From the NCBI RefSeq assembly GCF_940143175.1, contig NZ_OW659496.1, positions 1,488,001-1,552,000 on the forward strand: DNA of 64,000 nucleotides. The letters are read 5' to 3'. Both the position numbers and the translations under genes were made by a program. Shown piece by piece: positions 9,681 through 17,804 of this stretch. The DNA is from Erysipelothrix amsterdamensis (GTDB taxonomy: Bacteria > Bacillota_I > Bacilli_A > Erysipelotrichales > Erysipelotrichaceae). The stretch's first letter is position 1. Each line of letters opens with the position of its first letter. Below the pieces are notes generated by a model. That model saw nothing but the letters and a program-made list of their open reading frames with translations. It had not been told where the DNA came from and searched no databases.

Positions 9681-10516
9681 TCATCAAGCTCGTTGAAGAG
9701 TATCGCAACACTGTATCTATTAAAGATATCTTGAATCTTTTTGGGGTACCTAAGTCAACGTATTACCGTTGGACTAAAAAAGAGCAACTTGAGTCTAATA
9801 ATTATTCTGTCAATGAAGCATTAGTAATTGAACTTTGTAAAGAAAATAAATTTCGTTATGGATATCGAAAAATAACTGCATTAATTCGAAAAGAAAGAAT
9901 TATCAATAAGAACACTGTTCAAAAGATAATGCAGAAACACCAATGTCAATGCCGTGTTAAGGTCAAACGGTATAGAAAAAACAAAAATCCGAAGATCATT
10001 ATGCCCAATATCATTAATCGCGACTTTAAATCACTACGTCCTCTAGAGAAATTGGTGACAGATATCACTTACATCCCTTATGGCCATAAGATGCTCTATT
10101 TATCTACGATCATGGATTTATATAATGGTGAGATTATTGCGTCTACATTGAGTGACAGACAAAACCTAGAATGTGTGGTTGATACATTAAATCAACTTCC
10201 GGATATCGTTCAGCCATGTATTCTTCATTCTGATCAAGGGAGTGTCTATACATCAAAAGAGTATCAACTCAAAGTAAAAAATAAAAGCATTACCATGAGT
10301 ATGTCCCGTAAGGGTACACCCGCTGATAATGCTCCTATCGAATCGTTTCATGCCTCGCTAAAGTGTGAAACATTCGAATTAAACCCAGACCTAAAGGGTT
10401 CTACTGAAATTGTATCACAAACTGTGATAAACTATTTAAAATATTACAATGAAAATCGAATACAAGAAAAGCTAGGATATCAATCTCCCGTAAATTATCG
10501 GTTAACTTCATCCTAA
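9665..10516 (+). CDS. IS3-family transposase OrfB, DDE catalytic domain
   Basis: 283 residues counted from a GTG; normally made as the OrfAB fusion. The integrase core has the DDE signature: LVTDITYIPYG (first D), LHSDQGSVYTS (second D) and APIESFHASLK (E), spaced as in IS3 elements. An N-terminal HTH_21-like region (YRWTKKEQ to KFRYGYRKI) is also present. It differs from the copy 2 OrfB at two visible residues (K versus R, and D versus E), so the copies are recent relatives. Confidence 0.94.
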   Translation: MVPEIIIKLVEEYRNTVSIKDILNLFGVPKSTYYRWTKKEQLESNNYSVNEALVIELCKENKFRYGYRKITALIRKERIINKNTVQKIMQKHQCQCRVKVKRYRKNKNPKIIMPNIINRDFKSLRPLEKLVTDITYIPYGHKMLYLSTIMDLYNGEIIASTLSDRQNLECVVDTLNQLPDIVQPCILHSDQGSVYTSKEYQLKVKNKSITMSMSRKGTPADNAPIESFHASLKCETFELNPDLKGSTEIVSQTVINYLKYYNENRIQEKLGYQSPVNYRLTSS

Positions 10517-10585
10517 CTTGGTTTTTTCTTTAGTCCCAAGGAACTAGGTCAGTTCCACCCTAAGCGGTGATGTGTTTTTTATTTT

Positions 10586-11965
10586 TTAGAATATAATCAT
10601 CGAAAGTACAAACATAAAGACCGTACCAACAATCATTGGAACCGATGTACGTTTAACAATATCAAACGGTTCTTCTTTTGTTGTTCCTGCAACAATCATC
10701 ACAACGGCAGATACCGGTGAGACAGCACGTAGTAAGTTTCCTGCAAGTCCCATTGGCACAGTAACCGCAAATGGACTAATGCCCGCTGCTGCAGCAAGAG
10801 GAACCATAAGTGGTACCATTGCATAGAAGAGTGCCATTCCACTACCACTCAAGAGCACAATCAGTGCTGTAAAGAGAACGAGAATCAATGGTAAGACAAA
10901 GCCAGATGCTTGGGTTGTTTGCATTACCGTTTGAAGTTGGGTAATTAAACCAATTGCTTTAAGACCATTCACAAAGGTTGAAGCAGCAACAAGTAAAACA
11001 ACAATACCCATTGCATTTCCCATCCCTTTAAAGAAAGATTCTGTAGCAGTTAAGACTTTATTACCATCACGATGACGTATGAGTTCGCAAGCAATCGCAA
11101 TGATAAAGGACATCATCGATACCACTTCAACGGATAAGTTCAAGCTTGATCCTGTGATCGCATTAATTGCAAAGACAACAAGTAAGATTAAGATTGGTAA
11201 CAAGGGTAGTAATGTGTAGACAAATTTGTAAAGACCACTACCTTCAATTTGTTTGGGTGCTTCTACATTCAGAACAACCTTTTCTTCACCACTTGCAATA
11301 AGTTTTTTATCACAGTATTTTTGCCAGAATGTATGTGCAAGTGCCATCACAAGAAGTGTTGGTACCGAAACAATTGCATGATGTTGGAAGACATAGTCTG
11401 CAACAGGCATTCCAAGTTCCGCTGCAATCGCAACGTTATCTGCACCTAATGGTGTTGGCATAACTGTTGCCGTTGTCGCAATAATTGCGGCTGCGGTTAA
11501 TGTCGACATACCCGATTCTTTTAAAACTGGATACAAGGTTGCAAGCAAAATAATGGATAAATTGGATGCACTTGGAATCACAAGGGATAACAAGTTCCCA
11601 AGTAAGAATACAATTGGAACCAAAACGTATGCTGATTTAATGCCTTTTAGAGGTTTTGTAAGTGTATTAACCGTTACCTCATTTGCCCCAATCGCATTCA
11701 TATAAGCCGTATAACCACCCAATACAAGAATCACAAACCCCGAACTTGGGAGTGTTTTCTTAAATTGATCGATAATCGCGAGCAATGGATCAACTAAGAT
11801 ATGAACCGGTTCTTCAATAACCGCATTCCCCATCATAATCGCCACCATCATCAGTAAAATACCAACACCAAATAACGTAATCTTAATATCTAGTTTTTTA
11901 AGAAGCATGACAACTACGATTGCGACCGCAATCAATCCTGCTCCATACATAACAAATGGACTCAT
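10586..11965 (-). CDS. DcuC-like anion/C4-dicarboxylate-type carrier, in a nucleoside-use operon
   Basis: Polytopic membrane protein of 459 residues with 11-12 hydrophobic segments and the tandem layout of DcuC-like transporters (for example LVPIVFLLGNLLSLVIPSAS and PTPLGADNVAIAAELG). The ATG at 11965 is preferred because GGAG lies ten bases upstream; an ATG 9 bp earlier is too close to that SD. It is the last gene of the GNAT-ribokinase-nucleoside hydrolase operon under the LacI-type operators. The family usually moves dicarboxylates; the context suggests a nucleoside or related substrate, which is inference. Its terminator has been split by an IS. Confidence 0.8.
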   Translation of the reverse strand: MSPFVMYGAGLIAVAIVVVMLLKKLDIKITLFGVGILLMMVAIMMGNAVIEEPVHILVDPLLAIIDQFKKTLPSSGFVILVLGGYTAYMNAIGANEVTVNTLTKPLKGIKSAYVLVPIVFLLGNLLSLVIPSASNLSIILLATLYPVLKESGMSTLTAAAIIATTATVMPTPLGADNVAIAAELGMPVADYVFQHHAIVSVPTLLVMALAHTFWQKYCDKKLIASGEEKVVLNVEAPKQIEGSGLYKFVYTLLPLLPILILLVVFAINAITGSSLNLSVEVVSMMSFIIAIACELIRHRDGNKVLTATESFFKGMGNAMGIVVLLVAASTFVNGLKAIGLITQLQTVMQTTQASGFVLPLILVLFTALIVLLSGSGMALFYAMVPLMVPLAAAAGISPFAVTVPMGLAGNLLRAVSPVSAVVMIVAGTTKEEPFDIVKRTSVPMIVGTVFMFVLSMIIF

Positions 11966-11985
11966 AACCTTCATTCTCCTTTATA

Positions 11986-12915
11986 TTAGTTTTTCGTTTG
12001 ACACTTTTGAATTGATTCGAGGAACCATGTTTTAAACATATCCGCATCAATATCAGTCGTAACTTTCGCATTTGCGGGCTGACCACAATATCCTTTCAGA
12101 TCTACCACGGTAGCGCCTGATGTATATTCCCCTTGGGTCTCAATACCTACAAATGTCTCCACAACTTCAAACATTTCTGGTTTAAGTAAGTATGCAATCG
12201 CACAACTGTCATACATCTTTAAACCAACCTTAAAACTTCCGCCTCGATAGGTTTTAAATAAGTGATAAAACATATTTCCAACAGGATTCATGTCTTTAAT
12301 CAATGCAGAATCTTCCGGATAAACAAGGGCTTTAAGACCTACATCAAGACCTGCCATCACAATATTTAAACCACTTTCAAAGACAATCTTCGCAGCCTCT
12401 GGGTCTACTTTAATATTAAATTCAGAATAGACACCCGCATTACCACGTCCGACACTACCACCCATTAATACCACTTCATCAATGCGTTCAATGACTTCCG
12501 GATATTCTCGAATTAATAAAGCAATATTGGTTAGTGGACCAATTGGAACAAGTGTAATTTTTTCCGCACTGTTCATAATGACCTCATGCATTGCCTCCAC
12601 CGCATTTTTATCGAGAAGCAAACTTCGATCTTCCTCAGGGAAATCATAGCCATCCATCCCCGTTTTACCGTGAACACCACTGGCATCAATCGGTTCTCTT
12701 AGTAACGGACGAGCTGCACCCATGGCGACTGGAATTTTTTTACCGTAAAAAGGCAACAGCTTTAAGGTGTTTTTCGTAACCTTCTCTATACTTACATTTC
12801 CTGCAACCGTTGTAATCAACTGAACATCCAGTTCTTCTGAAAATAAAGCGATTGCCAATGCAACAGCATCATCAATGCCCGGATCTGTATCAATAATAAT
12901 TTTTCGTCTACTCAT
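11986..12915 (-). CDS. Nucleoside hydrolase (IunH/Rih family)
   Basis: Hydrolyses N-ribosides to free base and ribose. It has 309 residues with the calcium/ribose-binding N-terminus IIIDTDPGIDDAVALAIAL (residues 6-24; Asp 9, 11, 15 and 16) and the family motifs GAARPL, VHGKTGMDG and PIGPLTNIALL. The ATG overlaps the end of rbsK by 8 nt, indicating coupling. Together with ribokinase it would convert imported nucleosides to base plus ribose 5-phosphate. Base preference cannot be read from the sequence. Confidence 0.93.
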   Translation of the reverse strand: MSRRKIIIDTDPGIDDAVALAIALFSEELDVQLITTVAGNVSIEKVTKNTLKLLPFYGKKIPVAMGAARPLLREPIDASGVHGKTGMDGYDFPEEDRSLLLDKNAVEAMHEVIMNSAEKITLVPIGPLTNIALLIREYPEVIERIDEVVLMGGSVGRGNAGVYSEFNIKVDPEAAKIVFESGLNIVMAGLDVGLKALVYPEDSALIKDMNPVGNMFYHLFKTYRGGSFKVGLKMYDSCAIAYLLKPEMFEVVETFVGIETQGEYTSGATVVDLKGYCGQPANAKVTTDIDADMFKTWFLESIQKCQTKN

Positions 12916-13834
12916 GATTTCCTCCTTGGTTCATAAAATCCATTAACGCTTCAAGTGTGGGAAGCGCTTCTTGAGCACCTTGTTTTGTACATGCAAGGGC
13001 ACCTGCAGCACTTGCATAGGTTAATGCTTTTTGAAGATTCCATTGCTTACTAAGACCGTATAAGAACGTTCCGATATAAGCATCGCCTGCTCCTGTTGTA
13101 TCCACCACATCCACGGTATAGGATGGAATGATTTCAGCGTGATCGTTTGAAATACAAATGCTTCCAGAACCACCTAGGGTAAAGACAACCGTCTTAACGC
13201 CCCGTTCACATAAGGTTTTGGCCGCACGCTGACAATCTTCAAGATCATGGGGGAATATCTCAGTCAATATTTCACTCTCTGATTGATTTACCACAAGATA
13301 ATCAATAAGAGGATAGAAATCTTCATTCATCACAATCGCAGGTGCAGGATTCACCACCGTTGTCATTCCCAAGCTCTTTGCTTGTTTGAGACCTTCATAT
13401 ACAGCATAGAGTGGGACTTCAAATTGGGTTAAAAAGAAATCCTGGTCTGATCCCTGTAGGGCTTCGTGAATGCGTGGAACACTAATATTCGCATTAGCAC
13501 CTTGGTTTATAATAATACGATTATCGTGATCTGTTTTTAAGATCATCGCAACGCCTGTGTGTTCATCATCACTGAGAAGAACATGATTTGTATTAACCCC
13601 AAAATTATTTAAAGCATTTAAGGCAAGTTGACCATGATAATCCCGTCCAACACTTCCAATGAGAAATGTAGGGGCGCCCAGATTGGCACATGCCGCTGCT
13701 TGATTACCACCCTTACCCCCAATTGCTTCAAAATAATCATAGCCTGCAATCGTTTCACCTTGCGAAGGCACACGATTCGCGGAAATCATCAAATCCGCAT
13801 TAATACTTCCAAGTACATAAATCTTACTGCTCAT
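12908..13834 (-). CDS. rbsK: Ribokinase
   Basis: ATP-dependent PfkB-family kinase, probably ribose to ribose 5-phosphate. It has 308 residues from the ATG at 13834, giving MSSKIYVLGSINADLMI, the normal N-terminus. Motifs: GGKGGNQAAACANLG (PfkB signature 1, about residues 40-54) and TTGAGDAYIGTF (signature 2 with catalytic Asp, about 250-261). The start overlaps the GNAT gene by 11 nt. The next gene is a nucleoside hydrolase that would supply free ribose. Confidence 0.9.
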   Translation of the reverse strand: MSSKIYVLGSINADLMISANRVPSQGETIAGYDYFEAIGGKGGNQAAACANLGAPTFLIGSVGRDYHGQLALNALNNFGVNTNHVLLSDDEHTGVAMILKTDHDNRIIINQGANANISVPRIHEALQGSDQDFFLTQFEVPLYAVYEGLKQAKSLGMTTVVNPAPAIVMNEDFYPLIDYLVVNQSESEILTEIFPHDLEDCQRAAKTLCERGVKTVVFTLGGSGSICISNDHAEIIPSYTVDVVDTTGAGDAYIGTFLYGLSKQWNLQKALTYASAAGALACTKQGAQEALPTLEALMDFMNQGGNHE

Positions 13835-14249
13835 AAAATAACACCATCCCACTTCCTAATTCTTCAGTCGGTCTTGTGATAAAACCATACTGAGCATAAA
13901 ACGCTTCAACACCTGGCGTCGCCATGAGACCTACATAAGCACCTTGACAGGCAACCCGTGCGAGATACTTAAAGATTGATTGCATCAGTAAATCGCCACA
14001 GCCTTGATGTTGATATTGCGGATGTACGATGACATCCTTGAGAAAGAACACAATCCTTCCATCACCGACCAGTCGGGCAATGGCAACCGCTTGGTCACCA
14101 TCAAACACCACAACATCGTATAAATCATGATCAAGCGCAATTCGAATATCTTCTAAAGCATATGCTTTAAAGTTACAGACTGAATGCATCGCTTGATAAA
14201 GCTCCGGAGTAAGCACGTTCTCTTTAATTTCAAATACTCGTTTCTTCAT
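13824..14249 (-). CDS. GNAT-family N-acetyltransferase
   Basis: 141-residue acetyl-CoA-dependent acetyltransferase. The acetyl-CoA binding motif A is visible as VHPQYQHQGCGDLLMQSIF around residues 76-95, with a C-terminal YAQYGFITRP typical of motif B. The substrate is unknown. It is the first gene after the operator-flanked promoter. One palindromic operator overlaps its ribosome-binding region (SD AGGAGG within the leader), so repressor binding would block both promoter clearance and the start region. Confidence 0.88.
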   Translation of the reverse strand: MKKRVFEIKENVLTPELYQAMHSVCNFKAYALEDIRIALDHDLYDVVVFDGDQAVAIARLVGDGRIVFFLKDVIVHPQYQHQGCGDLLMQSIFKYLARVACQGAYVGLMATPGVEAFYAQYGFITRPTEELGSGMVLFYEQ

Positions 14250-14266
14250 GATTAAGCGCTTAACCT
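14250..14266. promoter_or_regulatory. LacI-type operator O1
   Basis: Contains the perfect palindrome TTAAGCGCTTAA (14252-14263), with the central CG/GC typical of LacI-family operators. It lies between the SD and the start codon of the GNAT gene. Confidence 0.75.
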
Positions 14267-14278
14267 CCTTGTAATTCT

Positions 14279-14307
14279 AGTTTACACCGCTTTGTAACCG
14301 CTGTCAA
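14279..14307 (-). promoter_or_regulatory. Promoter of the nucleoside/ribose operon
   Basis: Minus strand TTGACA (14307-14302), 17-bp spacer, TAAACT (14284-14279). Strong sigma-A form, bracketed by operators O1 and O2. Confidence 0.8.
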
Positions 14308-14315
14308 TAGTTTTA

Positions 14316-14331
14316 GATTAAGCGTTTAACC
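14316..14331. promoter_or_regulatory. LacI-type operator O2
   Basis: GATTAAGCGTTTAACC, nearly identical to O1 with one base breaking the symmetry, directly upstream of the -35. Centre-to-centre distance to O1 is 66 bp, so looping by a dimer-of-dimers is possible. Confidence 0.7.
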
Positions 14332-14341
14332 TAAAATCAAT

Positions 14342-14370
14342 AAAAAAAAACATGAACCCATTGTTCATGC
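14342..14370 (-). terminator. Terminator of the lacI-type regulator gene
   Basis: Minus strand CATGAAC-aatgg-GTTCATG followed by nine Ts, directly after the stop codon, separating the regulator from the operon it probably controls. Confidence 0.85.
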
Positions 14371-15360
14371 TTATTTAACAAGTTCCGGTTTTAATACGGT
14401 ATCTTCTTGATAATTTTGATTTTCAATTTGTTTAAGAAGCTGTTTGCATGCGTGCATCGCTAAAACAGAAAGATCTTGAGAAACAGAAGTTAACGGAATC
14501 CCAAACATCTCTGATTGTTTTAAATTATCATACCCCACAACTTTAAGGGTTTTCTGAGTCAGCCCTGCTTCATCCATCGCCTTAAGCAATCCGTAAGCCA
14601 TGAGATCATTACATGCAAAGACCCCATCAATGTCTTTACGTGCTACAACATCCTTCCCAAAAACATACCCCGTCTCATAACGATAATCTCCTTCATAACG
14701 ATTTTCTTTCGCTATAGAATACCCCGATTCTTTTAAAGCACGTAGATGTCCTTCATAACGTTGTCGTCCCCCATAAGTAAGCAACGATCCGGTAAAACAT
14801 GCAATGTGTTTACAACCCTGTTCAATAAGGTATTGTGTCGCCAGATACCCACCATATTCATTATCGTAAGAAACTTGATTTGTTTGAATGTTTTCAAAAA
14901 TGCGGTCTACCAACACAAACGGAACACCAATCGAATCCAATTCCTGTTGTACATCCGCATTCACACGGTATGCATCCAAAGCAGGACAGAGAATTAACCC
15001 ATCAACTTGTCGATCTTTAAGTTCTTTAATAAGCGTGCGATCATTTTCCACATGATCATCACTGTTGACCATAAAAACGAGATATCCTTCTTTACGGAGT
15101 AAGTCTTCGACATGTTTCGAAAACGATGAAAAATAAGGGTTCTCAATATCTGGAATGATTAAGCCGATCGTTTGCGTTTTATTGGTAGAGAGACTACGAG
15201 CAACATAATTTGGTCGGTAGTTTAACTCTTTCGCGATTCGCTTAATCTCCGTTTTCTTAGCTTCTGAAATCCGTGAGGGCGCGTCATTTAATACTAAAGA
15301 AACGGATGCTTCTGAAACATGCGCTAACTTCGCAATATCTTTAAGTCTAACTTTTTTCAT
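14371..15360 (-). CDS. LacI-family repressor of the nucleoside/ribose operon
   Basis: 329 residues. The N-terminal LacI helix-turn-helix, VRLKDIAKLAHVSEASVSLVL (residues 4-24), is followed by the hinge helix and a periplasmic-binding-protein-like effector domain (IGLIIPDIENPYFS, VFACNDLMAYGLL). SD GGAGGGGG precedes the ATG. It lies just upstream of an operon with ribokinase and nucleoside hydrolase whose promoter has two LacI-type palindromes, so it is the natural candidate repressor, relieved by ribose, a ribose phosphate or a nucleoside. No such palindrome was seen at its own promoter. Confidence 0.9.
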   Translation of the reverse strand: MKKVRLKDIAKLAHVSEASVSLVLNDAPSRISEAKKTEIKRIAKELNYRPNYVARSLSTNKTQTIGLIIPDIENPYFSSFSKHVEDLLRKEGYLVFMVNSDDHVENDRTLIKELKDRQVDGLILCPALDAYRVNADVQQELDSIGVPFVLVDRIFENIQTNQVSYDNEYGGYLATQYLIEQGCKHIACFTGSLLTYGGRQRYEGHLRALKESGYSIAKENRYEGDYRYETGYVFGKDVVARKDIDGVFACNDLMAYGLLKAMDEAGLTQKTLKVVGYDNLKQSEMFGIPLTSVSQDLSVLAMHACKQLLKQIENQNYQEDTVLKPELVK

Positions 15361-15553
15361 ATTCCCCCTCCATTCTTACTTCTATTGTAACTGATATTTT
15401 ATTCATGTGAAGAACCTTTTACACAATTGATTCAGCAGCCACCGTTTTCCATAAGTTTAACAAATATCGGTAATTCAAAAAAAGTATGGATAAAACAATT
15501 GAAGATATTTCTTTTTGTGTTAGCATTGACGTATACATAGAGGAGGAACGATC

Positions 15554-15910
15554 ATGGCACAATATGATGTTAGAGAAATGTATAAAGCTTTTACAGGTGG
15601 TTTAACTGAATTATCACGTACACAACGCGAGGGTGTTGGTGCGTTTATGAATCTTTTAGGAAAAAGTTATGCTCCAGGAGCATTGGATCCTAAAACGAAA
15701 GAATTAATCAGTGTTGGGATTGCGGTATATAACCGTTGCGAATACTGCATTGTTTACCATACACATGAAGCATTAAAACATGGTGCAACACGTCCGGAAA
15801 TTGAAGAAGCTGCACTTGTTTCTGTTGCATTTGGTGGTGGTCCAAGCATGGCTTATACGGTAACACTACTTAAAGAAAGCCTTGATGAATTCGAAAAAGA
15901 TTTTAAATAA
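15554..15910 (+). CDS. AhpD-like carboxymuconolactone decarboxylase family protein
   Basis: 118-residue single CMD domain with the redox CxxC-x3-H motif CEYCIVYHTHEALKHGA at about residues 57-73. Proteins of this type act as AhpD-like alkylhydroperoxidases or thiol oxidoreductases; the substrate is unknown. SD GAGGAGG lies a few bases before the ATG. It has its own upstream promoter region, and a terminator after it that is split by an IS. Confidence 0.85.
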   Translation: MAQYDVREMYKAFTGGLTELSRTQREGVGAFMNLLGKSYAPGALDPKTKELISVGIAVYNRCEYCIVYHTHEALKHGATRPEIEEAALVSVAFGGGPSMAYTVTLLKESLDEFEKDFK

Positions 15911-15916
15911 TTAAAG

Positions 15917-15931
15917 AAAAGCCCACAACTG
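15917..15931. terminator. Left arm of a bidirectional terminator split by an IS3-family element (right arm 17754-17765)
   Basis: AAAAGCCCACA (15917-15927) pairs perfectly with TGTGGGCTTTTT (17754-17765). Rejoined with one copy of the CTG duplication, the loop is only 5 nt. It would terminate both the AhpD-like gene and adhE. Confidence 0.8.
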
Positions 15932-16004
15932 TGATAAGCTCCCCTTAAAGTAGACACCCGAAATAAATAAAATCGGGCACTACAAAAAAGGAGGAGCTTT
16001 TTCT

Positions 16005-16709
16005 ATGGGGAGAAAGAATAAATATCCAGCCGAAATAAAAGAACAAGCAATTAATGAATATTTGAATGGCATAAAAGGTGCACCAGAAATAGCTGAAGAA
16101 TTATCTATTGATTCTAGTACATTACGTAGTTGGGTGAAAAAGTATCAAACTTATGGTATTGAAGTTTTTTCAGATAAAGATCGAAACAAAAGTTATTCGA
16201 AAGAGCTCAAGGAATCCGCAATTAGGGATTATCTTGAAGGCGCAGGTTCTCTTAAAGATATTAGTATTAAATATGGTATAAGTTCCCATGAGGTTTTGCG
16301 CGGATGGATAAAAAAGTATAATAGACTTGAAACTATAAAGGATTACGATCCTAAAGGAGAAGTCTATATGACAAAAGGTAGAAAAACAACAATTGAGGAG
16401 CGTCAGGAAATTGTCGCATATTGTATTGAACATGACTACGATTATAAGGGGACTGCTGAGCGCTATGAACTTTCTTATGCTCAGGTTTATCAGTGGGTGA
16501 AAAAGTATAACGAATTGGGAGATGATGGTCTTCTTGATAAACGTGGCAAGCGAAAACAAGAAGATCAACTTAGTAATGAAGAACGTTTAGAACGTAAAGT
16601 AAAACTACTTGAAAGACAACTCGAACTGAAAGAACGCGAGAACATTCTATTAAAAAAAGTGAAGGAAATCGAAAGGGGGCGATATTCTCCAAAGCAAAAC
16701 AAGAAGTAA
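16005..16709 (+). CDS. IS3-family transposase OrfA with three helix-turn-helix repeats
   Basis: 234 residues. Three successive HTH units are visible (about residues 8-45, 62-105 and 125-165), each ending in a tryptophan-lysine-lysine-tyrosine type helix: RSWVKKYQTYG, RGWIKKYNRLE and YQWVKKYNELG. A charged coiled-coil tail follows (LERKVKLLERQLELKERENILLKK). It is longer than most IS3 OrfA proteins, which have one or two HTH units. An A-rich slippery run (AAAAAAA-G at 16652-16659) allows -1 shift into orfB. Confidence 0.93.
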   Translation: MGRKNKYPAEIKEQAINEYLNGIKGAPEIAEELSIDSSTLRSWVKKYQTYGIEVFSDKDRNKSYSKELKESAIRDYLEGAGSLKDISIKYGISSHEVLRGWIKKYNRLETIKDYDPKGEVYMTKGRKTTIEERQEIVAYCIEHDYDYKGTAERYELSYAQVYQWVKKYNELGDDGLLDKRGKRKQEDQLSNEERLERKVKLLERQLELKERENILLKKVKEIERGRYSPKQNKK

Positions 16710-16720
16710 AGTATCTCGCA

Positions 16721-17668
16721 GTGCAGGAACTACATCATAAACATGGCTGGAGTATTCAGTGGATGTGTAAGGTACTTAAAATCGCAAGAAGTAGTTATTA
16801 TAAATGGACGCATCGTGTTGAAACAAGCAATGAAATTGAAAATCATGAGCTTTGCAATCTCATTCTTGATTATGATGAACTATTTGGACATATCTTAGGC
16901 TATCGACGCATGACGGATTGGATCAATGAGTTGAATAGCGTTCAATATAACTCGAAGAGGATTCATAGACTCATGAAGATGCTAGGGGTGAAATCAGTGA
17001 TTCGTCAAAAGTCTAAAAAATATTCACGAAGCACTCCTGAAATCACAGCTGAAAATATTTTAAATCGAAATTTCTTTGCCGCAAAACCGAATGAAAAATG
17101 GCTGACAGACGTCACAGAATTTAAGATTAAAGGTTCAAGTAAGAAACTATATCTCAGTGCGATTATTGATCTTTATGATTTAAGTGTTGTGGCGTATCAA
17201 ATAAGTGATCGGAACAATAATCAACTTGTGTTTGATACTTATCATAAAGCTATCGCGAGATATCCAGAGGCAAAACCTTTATTTCACAGTGACCGCGGAT
17301 TCCAATACACAAGTAGGGCATTTAGGAAACAGCTAGAAGATCAAGGAGTGATGCAAAGTATGTCTAGAGTGGGACATTGTATTGATAATGGTCCTATGGA
17401 AGGATTTTGGGGAACAATCAAATCAGAAATGTACTACCCTAATGAATTCAGTACAAGAAGCGAATTGAAGAAAGCAATTGAAGTGTATATTGATTTTTAT
17501 AACAACAAGAGACTTCAGAAACGCTTCAAAAACAAAACACCAATGATGGTTCGAACTGAAGCGCTAGGAACAGAGACACCTGTAGTCTACGCGATTCCAA
17601 CTAACAAGAAGATTGAAGCTTACTGGTCAAACATTAGAGAAAAACAAATGCAGTCACTTGTAGCATAA
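16721..17668 (+). CDS. IS3-family transposase OrfB, DDE catalytic domain
   Basis: 315 residues from a GTG; normally synthesised as an OrfAB fusion, since the frame is open from the slippery site. DDE motifs: WLTDVTEFKI, FHSDRGFQYTS and GPMEGFWGTIKSE. An N-terminal HTH_21-like segment includes GYRRMTDWINE. The C-terminal tail after the core (RTEALGTETPVVYAIPTNKK) is typical of the IS150 branch. No disruption is seen, so the element looks intact. Confidence 0.94.
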   Translation: MQELHHKHGWSIQWMCKVLKIARSSYYKWTHRVETSNEIENHELCNLILDYDELFGHILGYRRMTDWINELNSVQYNSKRIHRLMKMLGVKSVIRQKSKKYSRSTPEITAENILNRNFFAAKPNEKWLTDVTEFKIKGSSKKLYLSAIIDLYDLSVVAYQISDRNNNQLVFDTYHKAIARYPEAKPLFHSDRGFQYTSRAFRKQLEDQGVMQSMSRVGHCIDNGPMEGFWGTIKSEMYYPNEFSTRSELKKAIEVYIDFYNNKRLQKRFKNKTPMMVRTEALGTETPVVYAIPTNKKIEAYWSNIREKQMQSLVA

Positions 17669-17769
17669 AAAAGATGATTCATCATAAAGTGATAAATCAT
17701 CTTGGATATTTTATTTATTTCACCTGTCTACTTGACAGGGAGCAGTTCACTGATGTGGGCTTTTTATTT

Positions 17770-17793
17770 GCACCGGTAGAGCGATGCTTTTTT
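17770..17793 (+). terminator. Weak plus-strand terminator candidate
   Basis: GCACCG-gtagag-CGATGC followed by TTTTTT. The 6-bp stem contains a G-U pair. It could act as a backup terminator for transcription from the left now that the main hairpin is split. Confidence 0.4.
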
Positions 17794-17804
17794 AAATCGT
17801 TAAA

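Larger units (their letters stand above)
9277..10556 (+). mobile_element. IS3-family insertion sequence, copy 1 (1280 bp)
   Basis: Ends are inverted repeats of about 37 bp beginning GGAACTGACCTAGTTCC, flanked by the direct repeat ACC (9274-9276 and 10557-10559). Two overlapping frames, orfA and orfB, can be joined by -1 frameshifting. A nearly identical copy of exactly the same length lies inverted at 24759-26038. The terminal 17 bp is itself an imperfect palindrome (GGAACT-gacct-AGTTCC). It is inserted in the loop of a terminator hairpin. The leader arm AAAAACCTC (9308-9316) is complementary to GAGGTTTTT over the orfA SD (9352-9360). Confidence 0.93.
15932..17749 (+). mobile_element. IS3-family (IS150-like) insertion sequence, 1818 bp
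   Basis: Imperfect terminal inverted repeats of about 38 bp: TGATAAGCTCCC at the left, TGAACTGCTCCC at the right read inward, with the TG...CA ends of the IS3 family. A CTG target duplication is present (15929-15931 and 17750-17752). It encodes a three-HTH OrfA and a DDE OrfB in the -1 register. AAGCTCC in the left repeat (15936-15942) is complementary to GGAGCTT (15993-15999) overlapping the OrfA SD, so read-through RNA would hide it. Unrelated in sequence to the two 1280-bp copies. Inserted in a terminator loop. Confidence 0.93.

Noticed and set aside
9291-10542. Inner boundaries TGGGAC...GTCCCA for the 1280-bp IS, giving canonical TG...CA ends
   Set aside because: The outer 18 bp is present at both ends of both copies, and direct repeats (ACC, CTAG) appear only when the element is taken to start at GGAACT.
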